DNA of 64,000 nucleotides from Lacinutrix sp. WUR7 (lineage in GTDB: Bacteria > Bacteroidota > Bacteroidia > Flavobacteriales > Flavobacteriaceae): positions 717,001 to 781,000 of the forward strand of contig NZ_CP045067.1 of the NCBI RefSeq assembly GCF_016864015.1. The letters run 5' to 3'. Positions 53,156-63,885 of the stretch are shown piece after piece. A program made the translations under genes and the position numbers. Position 1 is the stretch's first letter; each line of letters starts with the position of its first letter. Below the pieces are notes generated by a model, which was not told the origin of the DNA, did no database searches, and saw only the letters and a program-made list of their open reading frames with translations.

Positions 53156-56100
53156 ATGAAAACAAAGTTAAATGGCTTATTGTTTTTTCTACTGGTTTTT
53201 CCTTTGTGTATGATAGCACAAAGTACCGTAAAAGGAACTGTAACTGAACAATCCTCATCTTTACCACTTCCTAGTGTGAATGTGATTATCAAAGACACAT
53301 CTAGAGGAACTGCTACAGATTTTGATGGAAGATATGAAGTTAACGTAAATAACGGAGACGTTTTAGTTTTTTCTTATATAGGCTTTATTGCGCAAGAAAT
53401 TATTTATAACGGACAACAAACAATAAATGTAGCCTTAATAGAAGACGCTTCTAGCTTAGATGAAGTTGTAGTTATTGGTTATGGTAGTGTTAAAAAAGAA
53501 GACCTTACGGGATCTGTAGAAGTTATCACTTCAGAAGATTTCAATAAAGGTTCCATTCAATCGGCAGAACAGCTTTTAAGAGGTAAAGCTGCAGGTGTTA
53601 GAATCACAAGTTCTGGTGGACAACCAGATGCTTCTCCGAATATTAGAATTAGAGGAGGAACATCATTAGGAGGAAAGAATGATCCGTTAATTGTAATTGA
53701 TGGAGTTCCTATGGATAATGGAGGTATTTCTGGTGTAGGAAATCCTTTAAGCCTGATTAATCCTAATGACATTGAAAGCTTTAGTATTCTAAAAGATGCT
53801 TCGGCAACGGCAATTTATGGATCGAGAGCATCTAATGGTGTTCTTATTATTACGACTAAAAAAGGAACCTCTGGCGAAGCAAAATACAACTTTTCTGCTA
53901 GCACATCTATAAGTAATATTGGTAATGACAACTATGTACCTGTAATGGATAGCGCTAATTTCGTGAAATTCATTAGTGAGTATTACCCAGAAAAAACGGG
54001 CCTTTTAGGAGTTCCTGTTGGATCTGTTTCTACCAATGAAAAAGTATCTCAAATTATTGATACACCAAATGGACCCAGAGCAATTTATGACACGAATTGG
54101 CAAGACGTTATTTATAGAACAGCTATTAATAAAGATTATAACTTTGGTGTAAGAGCTAACTTATTTGAAAAAATACCATTTAGAGCATCTGTAGGTTACA
54201 ATGAAAGTGAAGGTGTTGTAAAAGAAAATGACTACGAACGTGTTACCGCTTCCTTAAGATTAACACCAAAATTATTTGATGATCATCTTAAGATTGACTT
54301 TAATGCAAAAGGAACTTTTGTAAATAAAAATTCTATCGACGAAGGTGGCGCTTTAGGTGGAGCCATTTCTATGGACCCAACAAAACCTGTTTACGATTCA
54401 AACTCCATTTTTGGTGGTTACTACAGTAAAATATTATCAGCTTCAGACACTAACTTACCTAATGGAAGAGTTGGATCGAGTAATCCTTTAGCGTTATTAG
54501 AACAACGTTCTAACCCGCAACGTGTAAATAGAATTTTAGGAAGTTTAGAATTGGATTATAAATTTCATTTTCTACCAGAATTAAGAGCGGTAACAAATTT
54601 TGGATTAGAAGCGTCAAGAGCGAAAACAAAAGAAAGTTTTCAAGAAAACGCACTAGCAACGTACACTTTAGTACCAGACCCTAACGAACCTACAGGAACG
54701 TATATCTTTAATCCTGGTGTAGCAAGTAGAGAACGTCAACATATTACGAATACTACTTGGGAATCTTATTTAGATTATGCCAAAGATTTAGATGGATTTA
54801 TAAATTCCTATAATGTGCAAGCAGGTTATGCATATCAAAATTTTAAAAACGATGGAAATAGAGACGAATTTAGAAACGATGAAGTTTCTGGAGTACGTAT
54901 TCCAAACATCGATACTGCAAATCCTAACAATAGATATTTCAGCCTTTTAAATTTACAGTCCTTCTTTGGAAGATCTAATATTAATTTAGGAGATAAATAT
55001 TTAGTAACGCTATCGATGAGAGCGGATGGTTCTTCTTTCTTTACCGAAGAAAATCGTTGGGGTTATTTTCCATCGGCTGCATTAGCGTGGAAATTAAAAG
55101 AAGAATCTTTTTTACAAAATGTAAACGTTATAAACGATTTAAAAGTAAGATTAGGTTGGGGTAAAACGGGTAACCAAGATGTTTCCGGACAAGTAGGTTT
55201 CTTCCCATCTATACCAGTTTTTATAATTGGATCACCAAACAGTCAGTTTATAGAAGGTGTTACTTTATATAACGCTAAAGAGTTTAATCCTGACTTAACT
55301 TGGGAGAAAACAACTACTTATAATTTAGGTATCGATTTTGATTTCTTTAAAAATAGTCTTATAAGCGGTTCTTTTGATATCTTTAAAAGAGAAACTACCG
55401 ATTTATTAGTAGTAACTAATGTACCTCCAGGACAAGCATTAAGTGATTTGCTAATACAAAATGTTGGTTCTACAGATAGTAAAGGTTTTGAATTAGGTTT
55501 AAATTTAAATCCTATAAGTACAGATAATTTTGAGTTATCCTTAAACGGAAACATTGCATATAACATTAATGAAGTTACCGACTTAAAAGGTATTGAGCAA
55601 ACACCTGCAGGTGGCGGTTTACCAATTGGTACAGGTAACAATTTATTAAGACACGCCGTTGGAGAACAAGCAGGTTCTGCGTGGGTATTAAAACAAGTAT
55701 ATGATATCGATGGAAATCCTATTCTTGGAAGTTTTGTAGATTTAAATGGGGATAATAAAATTAATGAAGAGGATAGATACTATAGAGCAATACAACCTAA
55801 CTGGACTTTTGGTTTTGGTTTAAATATGAATTATAAAAACTGGGATCTTGGAGCTAGTTTTAGAGGACAGCTAGATGGAGAAGTATATAATTCTAGACGA
55901 TTAACTGCTGGAGTTATTCAAAATGCAGTTTCTTTAGATCAGCAATCTTTAAATAATACTTTAGACTATTATTCAGGCGAAGCAGATTTAGCTTTTACCG
56001 AAATTAGAGACCCTATTCAATATTCCGATTACTTTTTAGAAAAGGCTGCTTTTTTAAGATGTGAAAATATTGTTTTAGGATATACGCTTCCTAATAACCT

Positions 56101-56257
56101 ATTTAAAAACACAACTATTAAATTATATGGCGCTGTAAATAATGCTTTTATTATTACAAATTATAGCGGACAAGATCCTGAAAATTTTGGTGGAATTGAC
56201 ACCAATTTCTATCCAAGAGCAACGGTGTATAATCTAGGAGTTAACATTGATTTTTAA
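53156..56257 (+). CDS. SusC-like TonB-dependent transporter
   Basis: 1033 residues. Signal peptide about 1-21, a carboxypeptidase-regulatory-like domain (about 25-98; STVKGTVTEQSSSLPLPSVN), then the TonB-box-like linker DEVVVIGYGSVKKEDLTGSV at about 101-120, a plug with LIVIDGVPMDNGG, and a 22-strand outer-membrane barrel to the end. It imports oligosaccharides with SusD as lid, powered by TonB. It heads the operon susC, susD, susE-like, and the surface amylase. Confidence 0.95.
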   Translation: MKTKLNGLLFFLLVFPLCMIAQSTVKGTVTEQSSSLPLPSVNVIIKDTSRGTATDFDGRYEVNVNNGDVLVFSYIGFIAQEIIYNGQQTINVALIEDASSLDEVVVIGYGSVKKEDLTGSVEVITSEDFNKGSIQSAEQLLRGKAAGVRITSSGGQPDASPNIRIRGGTSLGGKNDPLIVIDGVPMDNGGISGVGNPLSLINPNDIESFSILKDASATAIYGSRASNGVLIITTKKGTSGEAKYNFSASTSISNIGNDNYVPVMDSANFVKFISEYYPEKTGLLGVPVGSVSTNEKVSQIIDTPNGPRAIYDTNWQDVIYRTAINKDYNFGVRANLFEKIPFRASVGYNESEGVVKENDYERVTASLRLTPKLFDDHLKIDFNAKGTFVNKNSIDEGGALGGAISMDPTKPVYDSNSIFGGYYSKILSASDTNLPNGRVGSSNPLALLEQRSNPQRVNRILGSLELDYKFHFLPELRAVTNFGLEASRAKTKESFQENALATYTLVPDPNEPTGTYIFNPGVASRERQHITNTTWESYLDYAKDLDGFINSYNVQAGYAYQNFKNDGNRDEFRNDEVSGVRIPNIDTANPNNRYFSLLNLQSFFGRSNINLGDKYLVTLSMRADGSSFFTEENRWGYFPSAALAWKLKEESFLQNVNVINDLKVRLGWGKTGNQDVSGQVGFFPSIPVFIIGSPNSQFIEGVTLYNAKEFNPDLTWEKTTTYNLGIDFDFFKNSLISGSFDIFKRETTDLLVVTNVPPGQALSDLLIQNVGSTDSKGFELGLNLNPISTDNFELSLNGNIAYNINEVTDLKGIEQTPAGGGLPIGTGNNLLRHAVGEQAGSAWVLKQVYDIDGNPILGSFVDLNGDNKINEEDRYYRAIQPNWTFGFGLNMNYKNWDLGASFRGQLDGEVYNSRRLTAGVIQNAVSLDQQSLNNTLDYYSGEADLAFTEIRDPIQYSDYFLEKAAFLRCENIVLGYTLPNNLFKNTTIKLYGAVNNAFIITNYSGQDPENFGGIDTNFYPRATVYNLGVNIDF

Positions 56258-56268
56258 TAAAATTAACT

Positions 56269-57807
56269 ATGAAAAATAACATTTTAAAATATTTATTTAG
56301 TCTTAGTATCCTGCTTTTTGTAGGTTGTACTAATGAATTAGATACAGAGCCAAAAGTAGAACTTTCATTGGAAGATCTATTAGCTCAAGACCCAAATGCC
56401 GTTGAAGGTATTTTATCTAGACTTTATGCATCCTTTGCACTTTCTGGCGCAGATGGACCTGGAAGTTCAGATATTAGTGATGATCCAGGGGAGTCTCCAT
56501 TTCTAAGAGGAATTGTGAATCTACAAGATTTCACCGCAGATGGTATGAAAAACCGTTGGGGAGATAATGGATTAGATCAATTAACTACAACTTCTGACTG
56601 GAATTCTGAAAACAAGTTTTTTAGATATATGTATAACAGAATTTTCTTTACCATACCTCAGTGTAACAATTTACTTTCTATTTTAGAAAATGTAGATGTT
56701 GATAATAAAGAACAAATACTTGCGGAAGTAAGATTTATTAGATCTCTAGCATACTATTATCTAATTGATGTATTTGGAAAAGGTGTTTTAGCTACACAAG
56801 AAAATTTCGGAGAAACAAATCCGTTACCTGAAGCTTCAAGACAAGAATTATTTGATTTTACAGAAGCTGAATTATTAGCTATTCAATCTAGTTTACCTGC
56901 AACCAACACGTATGGTAGAGCTACAGAAAGCGCTGCAGCGATGTTACTATCTAAATTATATTTAAATGCTGAAGTATATACAGGAACTGCTAGATACAAT
57001 GATGCTGCTACTTATTTAAACGTGGTGATTGCTTCTAGTCACACCTTAGCAGATGATTTTGTGAGTTTGTTTTCTGCTGATAATAATACATCTAATGAAA
57101 TCATTTTTCCTTTAATTGCTGATGCTGTTGTAAGTCAGAGTTTTGGAAACACAACCTATATTGTGAATGGAAATTTAAATTCTGACACCATGCCTTTAAG
57201 CGAATTTGGTGCAACAGAAGGTTGGGGAGGACATAGAGCATCTAAAGGCTGGTATGGTCTATTTGGAGATTTATCTACTTCAAATGATGTAAGAGCAAGT
57301 CTATTTTGGACCGAAGGTCATGAATATGAAATGACAGATTACACAACTTGGACTGATGGATATCCTTCTATTAAATTTAGAAACACCAATTTTAATGGTA
57401 CTTCATTAGCTTCTTCTTTTTCAAGTACAGATTTCCCATTATTCAGATTAGCAGATGCGTATTTAATGTATGCAGAATGTGCCGTTAGAGGTGCTTCAAA
57501 TGCAAATATGAATGATGCACTTACCTATGTAAATAGTGTAAGAACACGTTCTAATGCAGATGCTATAGGAATGGGTGATCTTACTTTAAGCTTTTTAATA
57601 GACGAAAGAGGAAGAGAACTGAACTTAGAAGGACATAGACGTTCCGACTTAATACGCTTTGGCATGTTTACAGGAGGAAGTTACTTATGGCCTTGGAAAG
57701 GAAACACCCTTAATGGTACTTCCATTCCTTCCACGTACAATGTATTTCCTATTCCGTCTACCGCTTTACAAGCAAATCCTAATCTAACACAAAATCTTGG
57801 TTATTAA
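56269..57807 (+). CDS. SusD-like surface glycan-binding lipoprotein
   Basis: 512 residues. Lipoprotein signal (LSILLFVGCTNELDTEP, Cys at 20), a helical TPR-like core (AEVRFIRSLAYYYLIDVFGK), and the C-terminal SusD signature LIDERGRELNLEGHRRSDLI. It caps the SusC barrel and binds starch oligosaccharides. Eleven bases follow the susC stop. Confidence 0.95.
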   Translation: MKNNILKYLFSLSILLFVGCTNELDTEPKVELSLEDLLAQDPNAVEGILSRLYASFALSGADGPGSSDISDDPGESPFLRGIVNLQDFTADGMKNRWGDNGLDQLTTTSDWNSENKFFRYMYNRIFFTIPQCNNLLSILENVDVDNKEQILAEVRFIRSLAYYYLIDVFGKGVLATQENFGETNPLPEASRQELFDFTEAELLAIQSSLPATNTYGRATESAAAMLLSKLYLNAEVYTGTARYNDAATYLNVVIASSHTLADDFVSLFSADNNTSNEIIFPLIADAVVSQSFGNTTYIVNGNLNSDTMPLSEFGATEGWGGHRASKGWYGLFGDLSTSNDVRASLFWTEGHEYEMTDYTTWTDGYPSIKFRNTNFNGTSLASSFSSTDFPLFRLADAYLMYAECAVRGASNANMNDALTYVNSVRTRSNADAIGMGDLTLSFLIDERGRELNLEGHRRSDLIRFGMFTGGSYLWPWKGNTLNGTSIPSTYNVFPIPSTALQANPNLTQNLGY

Positions 57808-57823
57808 TTTAAAAAACATAAAA

Positions 57824-58900
57824 ATGAAAAATTTAAAAATCGTATTAATAGCAGCTATTGCATTAATTAGCTTTAACTCTTGCGATGAAGATGATACTAA
57901 TTTTGAAATACTTCCATCTGAATCAAGAGCCGCAATTATTAATTTACCAACATCTGGAACTTCCATTGTTTTAGATATTGCAAACCCTACTGTTACCGCA
58001 ACTACTGTAGTTTGGGAAGATGCTGTATACAATGTACCTACGGCAATAGATTACACATTACAATTTGCAGCAGCAGGAACAGATTTTGAAACATCTTTTG
58101 ATGTAGCAACAACTACCACCAATTATTTAGTTTGGACTAACGAAGAATTAAATGGCATAGCTGTTGGGACCCTAAGTCTAACTCCTTTTTCTCCTGGAGA
58201 TGTAGATATGCGTATTAAATCTTCTACGGGTACTAATGGTTCAGAAGCTGTATTCTCAGAAATCGTGACTATATCTATTACTCCATATACAACGGAAGCA
58301 CCAAAAATTGGTGTACCTGGAAATCATCAAGGTTGGGATCCTCCTACAGCACCTAGTTTATTTGCTTCTGCCTACGGAGAAACGGACTTTGAAGGATATG
58401 TTTGGCTAGATGGCGATCATAAATTTATCGCAACAAATGCAGATGGTAATTTTGAATGGGGAAATACAGATTGGGGTGACGCATCTGGAGCAGATGGAAC
58501 TTACACAGAAGCTTTAATTGCAGATGGCGAAGGTAATATTGGTGCTCCAGATGGTGCTGGATATTACTTTATTCAAGCAGATACAGAAGCATTGACATAT
58601 TCAGAAACAATCCACAACTGGGGTGTTATTGGTTCTGCAACAGGTTCTTGGGATAATGACACAGATATGACTTACGATAGTGCAACTTCTACGTGGACAC
58701 TTACTATGGACTTAACTGCCGAAGAAATTAAATTCAGATCTAATGACGGTTGGGATTGGAATTACGGAGATGATGAAGGTGATGGTGTTTTAGAATTTAA
58801 TTCTGGCACAAATATTCCTGTGCCATCTGCAGGAAATTACACTATTGTTTTAGATTTAAGCACACCAAGAAACTACACTTATAGTTTAACCTTAAACTAA
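57824..58900 (+). CDS. SusE/SusF-like starch-binding lipoprotein
   Basis: 358 residues from ATG at 57824. The frame opens at 57797 but that adds nine residues before a good lipoprotein signal (IAAIALISFNSCDEDD). An N-terminal SusE-type domain (about 30-140) is followed by two carbohydrate-binding repeats (GVPGNHQGWDPPTAPSLFA and GVIGSATGSWDNDTDM). Such proteins hold starch on the cell surface. Its upstream part overlaps the susD stop region. Confidence 0.85.
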   Translation: MKNLKIVLIAAIALISFNSCDEDDTNFEILPSESRAAIINLPTSGTSIVLDIANPTVTATTVVWEDAVYNVPTAIDYTLQFAAAGTDFETSFDVATTTTNYLVWTNEELNGIAVGTLSLTPFSPGDVDMRIKSSTGTNGSEAVFSEIVTISITPYTTEAPKIGVPGNHQGWDPPTAPSLFASAYGETDFEGYVWLDGDHKFIATNADGNFEWGNTDWGDASGADGTYTEALIADGEGNIGAPDGAGYYFIQADTEALTYSETIHNWGVIGSATGSWDNDTDMTYDSATSTWTLTMDLTAEEIKFRSNDGWDWNYGDDEGDGVLEFNSGTNIPVPSAGNYTIVLDLSTPRNYTYSLTLN

Positions 58901-58916
58901 TACTCTTTTATTTTTT

Positions 58917-58947
58917 AAAGGCTTTGAATATTATCAAAGCCTTTTTT
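58917..58947 (+). terminator. Hairpin terminator or attenuator within the sus operon
   Basis: AAAGGCTTTGA (58917-58927), loop ATATTA, TCAAAGCCTTT (58934-58944) and a T run. It lies between the susE-like gene and the amylase, so it may lower expression of the amylase. Confidence 0.8.
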
Positions 58948-58970
58948 ATTCAATTTAAAATTCTTTAAAA

Positions 58971-61850
58971 ATGAAAAAATATTACTTTTCACTAGCATTA
59001 CTGGTATCTTTATTTGCGCAAGCTCAAGTAAGTATCTCACCGCTTCCTTTTAATGTAAATGAAAGCATTACCATTACTGTTGATGCCAATTCAACAGACA
59101 CAGATTGTAATGGCTTTAATAACCCCACAACTATTTATTTACACTCTGGAATTGGAGATAACACCAATGCCTTTGGTTATAATGCCATTGGAAACTGGGG
59201 ACAAGACGATGGTGTTGGAGCAATGACAAATAATGGAAATGGTACTTGGAGTATTTCCTTTGTTCCAGAAACATACTATGCCTTATCTGCAGCACAAGCA
59301 TCTTCTGCTACCAAATTAGGTATGGTATTTAGAAATGAAAATGGAAGCCAAGAATTTAAAGATAATGGCTGCGTTGACTTTATATATAATGTAGGGACCT
59401 TTCAGGTTAATTTAACAAACCCATTAGAAAGCAGTGTTACACAATTAAATTCTGGAAGTAACTTAAGCATAGAAGCTACAAATACAAACGGAAATGCAAA
59501 CTACACATTAAGCTCTAACGGCAGCGTTTTAAACACACTAAATGGCGTAACTAGCTATAATTTTACACATACTAACATTACCGAAAACCAGTACTATACT
59601 TTAACTATTACCCAAGGTTCTGATACTATCATAAAACATTTTTCGGCATTAGTAAATGCCACACCTGTTAATGAAAACGTACCTAATGGCTTGGACAACG
59701 GTATAAACTACAATACTTCGGATAACACTAAAGCAACTCTTGTTTTAGAGGCTCCGAATAAAGATTATATATATGTAGCCGGTAGTTTTAATAACTACCA
59801 ACCTACTAATTCTGATTTAATGAAAAAAGATCCAGCAACTGGTATCTTTTGGTTGGAACTTACCAATTTAACTCCTAATCAAATAGAAACGTACCAATAT
59901 TGGGTTATGGATCAATCTCCTATAGCTAATTCACCCGCTATGGTAAAAACAGCAGATCCTTTTTCTACTTTAGTATTATCTCCTTTTGATGATCCATGGA
60001 TCCCTGCTTCCACTTATCCAAACTTACCAGCATATCCTGTTGGACAGGAACGTGAAGTAACGGTATTAGAAACCGGACAAGCAGATTATTCATGGGTGGT
60101 TACAGATTTTGAAAAACCTAAAAAAGAAGATTTAGTAATCTATGAAGTTTTAATTAGAGATTTTGATGCCGATAGAAATTATCAAGACTTAATCGATAAA
60201 ATAGATTATTTTAAAAATTTAAACGTGAATGCTATTCAACTTATGCCAGTAATGGAATTTGAAGGTAATGAAAGTTGGGGGTACAACACTTCTTTTCATT
60301 TAGCTTTAGATAAGTTTTATGGAACGGAAGACAAATTCAAAGAATTTATCGATTTATGTCACCAAAATGATATTGCTGTAATTTTAGATGTTGCTCTAAA
60401 CCATGCTTTTGGTAGAAATCCTATGAACAGAATGTGGATGAACGATGCAGATGGCGACGGTTGGGGAGAACCAAGTACAGAAAACCCGTATTTTAACACC
60501 ACAGCAAGACATAGTTATAGTGTTGGTTCTGATTTTAATCACCAATCGGAATTAACACAACACTACGTGGAACGTGTAGTTAAACATTGGGTAGAAGAAT
60601 TCAAAATTGATGGTTTACGATGGGATTTAACTAAAGGGTTTACACAAAATGCAACCGGTAGTGATTCGCAAACAAACGCATACCAAGCAGATCGTGTTGC
60701 TATCTTAAAAGAATATGCAGATTATTCTTGGTCATTAGATCCAACACATTATGTGATTTTTGAACATTTAGGTTTTGGCGGAAGCGCACAAGAAGAAACA
60801 GAATGGGCAAACTACAGACTTACAGATACGGAACCAAAAGGAATTATGCTTTGGGGGAAATTGACTAATCCGTATAACCAATTAACAATGGGGTATAATT
60901 CGGATAATAATTTTGACGGCATGGGCCATGTCGCTAGAGGCTTTGATGCGCCTAGATTAGTTGGTTATGCAGAAAGCCATGATGAAGAACGTTTAATGTA
61001 TAAAAATGTAAGATATGGTAATGCTTCTAATTCTTCTCATGATGTAACAGATTTAAATGTAGCAATTTCAAGAATGTCGGCATTGGGTGCTGTAAGTTTA
61101 ACTATTCCTGGTCCAAAAATGATATGGCATTTTGGAGAATTAGGTATGGAAAACTCTATATTCACATGTAATAACGGAACTGTAAATGAACCAGGTGGAA
61201 CAGATGGAGATTGTAAATTAGATACAAAACCGCAACCACAATGGGCAGACAACTGGGAAGCAGATGCAACTAGAAGTCAAGTGTACAGGGATTGGTCTCG
61301 AATCAATTATTTAAAAATTAACGAACCTGTTTTTGAAGGAGATTACACTATTAGTTCTGGAAGCTTAACACCAAGAATCGATATTTATGATACTTCTATT
61401 CCTACTACAGCATTAAGAAATGTGATTGTTTTAGCAAACTTTGATGTGGTTTCGCAAACGGTTAACACCAGCTTCCCGACAAGTGGGACTTGGTATGATT
61501 TAATGGATGAAACAGGAAATACTACTATTCAATCTATACAAACAACCATTACTATTCCTGCTGGTCAATTTAGAATTTTCGGAAATCAATCTTCTACTCT
61601 TAGCATAAATGCTTATCAACAAGAATCGGAATTTGCATTATACCCAAATCCAACAAGTAATTCTTTTAAATTAAATAAAGACATTACTAATCTTAGAATA
61701 TTTGACATCTCTGGAAAACTAGTAAAAGAATACCATGGTGGATTTACAAAGAACACCGATTTTAATATTTCTCAACTAGCAGAAGGTCTATATATAGTAA
61801 AAATAGAATCTAACGCTACTTCTGTTTCTAAACGCCTTATTATTAACTGA
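58971..61850 (+). CDS. T9SS-exported GH13 alpha-amylase
   Basis: 959 residues. Signal peptide about 1-19, an N-terminal beta domain (about 20-145), a second binding domain (YIYVAGSFNNYQPTNS, CBM48-like), then a GH13 barrel with nucleophile D552 (GLRWDLTKGF), acid E598 (VIFEHLGF) and D671 (ESHDEERL). The C-terminal about 75 residues are a type A T9SS domain (FALYPNPTSNSFKLNKD to RLIIN). It is the surface amylase that supplies oligosaccharides to SusCD. Confidence 0.9.
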   Translation: MKKYYFSLALLVSLFAQAQVSISPLPFNVNESITITVDANSTDTDCNGFNNPTTIYLHSGIGDNTNAFGYNAIGNWGQDDGVGAMTNNGNGTWSISFVPETYYALSAAQASSATKLGMVFRNENGSQEFKDNGCVDFIYNVGTFQVNLTNPLESSVTQLNSGSNLSIEATNTNGNANYTLSSNGSVLNTLNGVTSYNFTHTNITENQYYTLTITQGSDTIIKHFSALVNATPVNENVPNGLDNGINYNTSDNTKATLVLEAPNKDYIYVAGSFNNYQPTNSDLMKKDPATGIFWLELTNLTPNQIETYQYWVMDQSPIANSPAMVKTADPFSTLVLSPFDDPWIPASTYPNLPAYPVGQEREVTVLETGQADYSWVVTDFEKPKKEDLVIYEVLIRDFDADRNYQDLIDKIDYFKNLNVNAIQLMPVMEFEGNESWGYNTSFHLALDKFYGTEDKFKEFIDLCHQNDIAVILDVALNHAFGRNPMNRMWMNDADGDGWGEPSTENPYFNTTARHSYSVGSDFNHQSELTQHYVERVVKHWVEEFKIDGLRWDLTKGFTQNATGSDSQTNAYQADRVAILKEYADYSWSLDPTHYVIFEHLGFGGSAQEETEWANYRLTDTEPKGIMLWGKLTNPYNQLTMGYNSDNNFDGMGHVARGFDAPRLVGYAESHDEERLMYKNVRYGNASNSSHDVTDLNVAISRMSALGAVSLTIPGPKMIWHFGELGMENSIFTCNNGTVNEPGGTDGDCKLDTKPQPQWADNWEADATRSQVYRDWSRINYLKINEPVFEGDYTISSGSLTPRIDIYDTSIPTTALRNVIVLANFDVVSQTVNTSFPTSGTWYDLMDETGNTTIQSIQTTITIPAGQFRIFGNQSSTLSINAYQQESEFALYPNPTSNSFKLNKDITNLRIFDISGKLVKEYHGGFTKNTDFNISQLAEGLYIVKIESNATSVSKRLIIN

Positions 61851-61864
61851 AAAATATAAAAATC

Positions 61865-62785
61865 ATGAAAAAAATATATACGACATTCCTTTTTTTAGGA
61901 GCAACCATATTATTAAATGCACAAACAACCATTAATTACCCCCAAAGACAAGCACACTATAATATAGTTGCTAATGGTGCTGGAGTCTATGATGATGGAA
62001 CAGAAAATCTGGGAATGTGGGCCAATTATGATGGAAAGGAAGTTGTAGCTTTTAGAAACTTCACCGAAACAGGGTTACCAGGAGGTACCGGGTCAACAAT
62101 GGCTATAGGAGATAGTTTTACAACAATAGTTAGCGCTACTCGAGCATACGGCCAAATTGGCATTGCTCTTTTATCAAGTCCTACTGCTACTTCCTCTTGG
62201 ACAGACAGACACAATAATTATGCTGTACAAGTAAATATGGATGGTAATGAAGGTGCCTTTGACCCTATAGAAATTATATCTAATGGAGGAACTGTAGATG
62301 TAACAACTATAAGTGGAGCTACAACGTATGCTGATTATAAATTCAAATTTACATTGCAAACGGCAACAACAATGCAAGTATCTATTAATGATGGAGCAGC
62401 AATGTTTACGGTAACTTTAAACAATTCAAACATCACTGGCTATTCCATTTATCTTGCAGATGATTGGAATGGTTCCGCTAACCAGAACATTTTTTGGAAA
62501 CCAACTAGCGAGTATGTGTATGCAAATACATTAAGTACACCAAAAAATGCTAAGGAGCATATGGTTTCTATGTTTCCAAATCCAACAAACAATTCCTTTA
62601 AAGTTAACAAGGAAATTACTAGTCTTCAAATATTTGATATTTCGGGGAAACTGGTAAAAGAATACAAAGGTTCTTTTGGAAAAAACACCACTTTTACGGT
62701 TTCCGAATTAGCAAACGGAATCTATTTAACAAAAATTAAAAATACGTTAGGACAATTAAGTACCACTAAACTAATTAAATTTTAA
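61865..62785 (+). CDS. T9SS-exported protein of unknown function in starch locus
   Basis: 306 residues. Signal peptide (about 1-19, ILLNAQ), an uncharacterised body (about 20-220) with many aromatic and Asn/Thr residues (NPTSEY region, YADYKFKFTLQTATTMQVSI) suggesting a beta-sandwich, and a type A T9SS domain (MFPNPTNNSFKVNKEITSLQ to LIKF) close to that of the amylase 14 bases upstream. Gene position suggests a starch-binding or accessory role; no catalytic motif is seen. Confidence 0.75.
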   Translation: MKKIYTTFLFLGATILLNAQTTINYPQRQAHYNIVANGAGVYDDGTENLGMWANYDGKEVVAFRNFTETGLPGGTGSTMAIGDSFTTIVSATRAYGQIGIALLSSPTATSSWTDRHNNYAVQVNMDGNEGAFDPIEIISNGGTVDVTTISGATTYADYKFKFTLQTATTMQVSINDGAAMFTVTLNNSNITGYSIYLADDWNGSANQNIFWKPTSEYVYANTLSTPKNAKEHMVSMFPNPTNNSFKVNKEITSLQIFDISGKLVKEYKGSFGKNTTFTVSELANGIYLTKIKNTLGQLSTTKLIKF

Positions 62786-62812
62786 TATCTAAATAGAATT
62801 TAAGTTCTAACT

Positions 62813-62850
62813 AAAAAAAGCGCAACCAGTTTTCTGGATTGCGCTTTTTA
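62813..62850. terminator. Bidirectional hairpin terminator
   Basis: AAAAAGCGCAA (62815-62825) pairs with TTGCGCTTTTT (62839-62849), with inner CCAG/CTGG. It ends the sus operon and the convergent lacI gene. Confidence 0.9.
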
Positions 62851-62892
62851 TTATATTTTTTCTAAACTTTTTCTGTTTTTTAATGCTGTTTT

Positions 62893-63885
62893 CTAAAGAC
62901 CTATAGCTATCGTTTTGGTTTTAAAACTAGATTTATCTTTACTTTTTATTCTTTCTAATAATAACTTCGCAGACTCCTTACCAATTTCTTTCGCATTTTG
63001 ATTGATTACAATAAGAGAAGAATCATACTTTAATTGCATATCGTTGCAAAAACCAGTTATTGTTATATTACTATTTGCTTTCTGTAATTTATTAGTAAGC
63101 AAAATAGCATGTAAAACGCTTTTTTCGTTTAAACCAAAAATACCATCAATACTAGCATCTTTTTTTAATAATTCTTTCAGCTTTTGTTTTAAACCTTTGG
63201 ATCTCTCATCTGTAATCACAGTACATTTTACAGCAGCTTTATGTTTTTCAATAGCTGCTTCAAATCCTTTTCTTCTTAGGTTTAAATGGTGTAAGTTATT
63301 TGTTTTTGAGGTTATTACTATATGTTTACAATCTCTTTTTTGTATTAAGAATTCTGTGGCATCAAAAGCAGCTTGAAAGTCATCTGTAATCACTTTATCA
63401 CATTCCAACTCATCACAAATTCTATCGAACATTACTATGGGAGTCCCATTATCAATTAATGTTTTAATGTGCTGATATTCATTTTTTTGTTCCGCTTCTT
63501 TAGAAACACACAAAATTAATCCATCCACAAAACCACTAGACATTACAGAAATGTTCTTCGTTTCCTTTTCAATAAGATCATTAGAAATAGAAGTAATTAA
63601 TTTATAACCATTGTCGTCTAAATAGCTTTCTACCCCAACTAATACTTTAGCATAAAACGGGTTTAGTATATTAGGTATTATTAATCCTATAGTACTTGTA
63701 GTTCCTTTTCTAAAACTAGATGCAAAGCTATTTGGTGTATAATTATTAGCTTTTGCATATTCTAAAACTCTTTTCTTTGTTGCGGCACCAATTTCTGAAC
63801 TATTAGAAAGCGCCTTAGAAACTGTAGAGATAGAAATCTCTAAAGCCTGAGCAATAGAAGCTAAAGTTGTTCTGTTTGATGGCAT
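62893..63885 (-). CDS. LacI family transcriptional regulator, right end
   Basis: 330 residues. HTH TLASIAQALEISISTVSKAL at the start and a sugar-binding-type effector domain (GLIIPNILNPFYAKVLVGVE, then PIVMFDRICDELECDKVITD). It is a paralogue of the LacI protein at 51891, sharing the phrase PIVMFDR plus similar spacing. It faces the end of the sus operon and is likely to regulate this locus or a gene beyond the right edge. GAAAACGTAC at 63927-63936 is a weak half-operator upstream. Confidence 0.9.
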   Translation of the reverse strand: MPSNRTTLASIAQALEISISTVSKALSNSSEIGAATKKRVLEYAKANNYTPNSFASSFRKGTTSTIGLIIPNILNPFYAKVLVGVESYLDDNGYKLITSISNDLIEKETKNISVMSSGFVDGLILCVSKEAEQKNEYQHIKTLIDNGTPIVMFDRICDELECDKVITDDFQAAFDATEFLIQKRDCKHIVITSKTNNLHHLNLRRKGFEAAIEKHKAAVKCTVITDERSKGLKQKLKELLKKDASIDGIFGLNEKSVLHAILLTNKLQKANSNITITGFCNDMQLKYDSSLIVINQNAKEIGKESAKLLLERIKSKDKSSFKTKTIAIGL

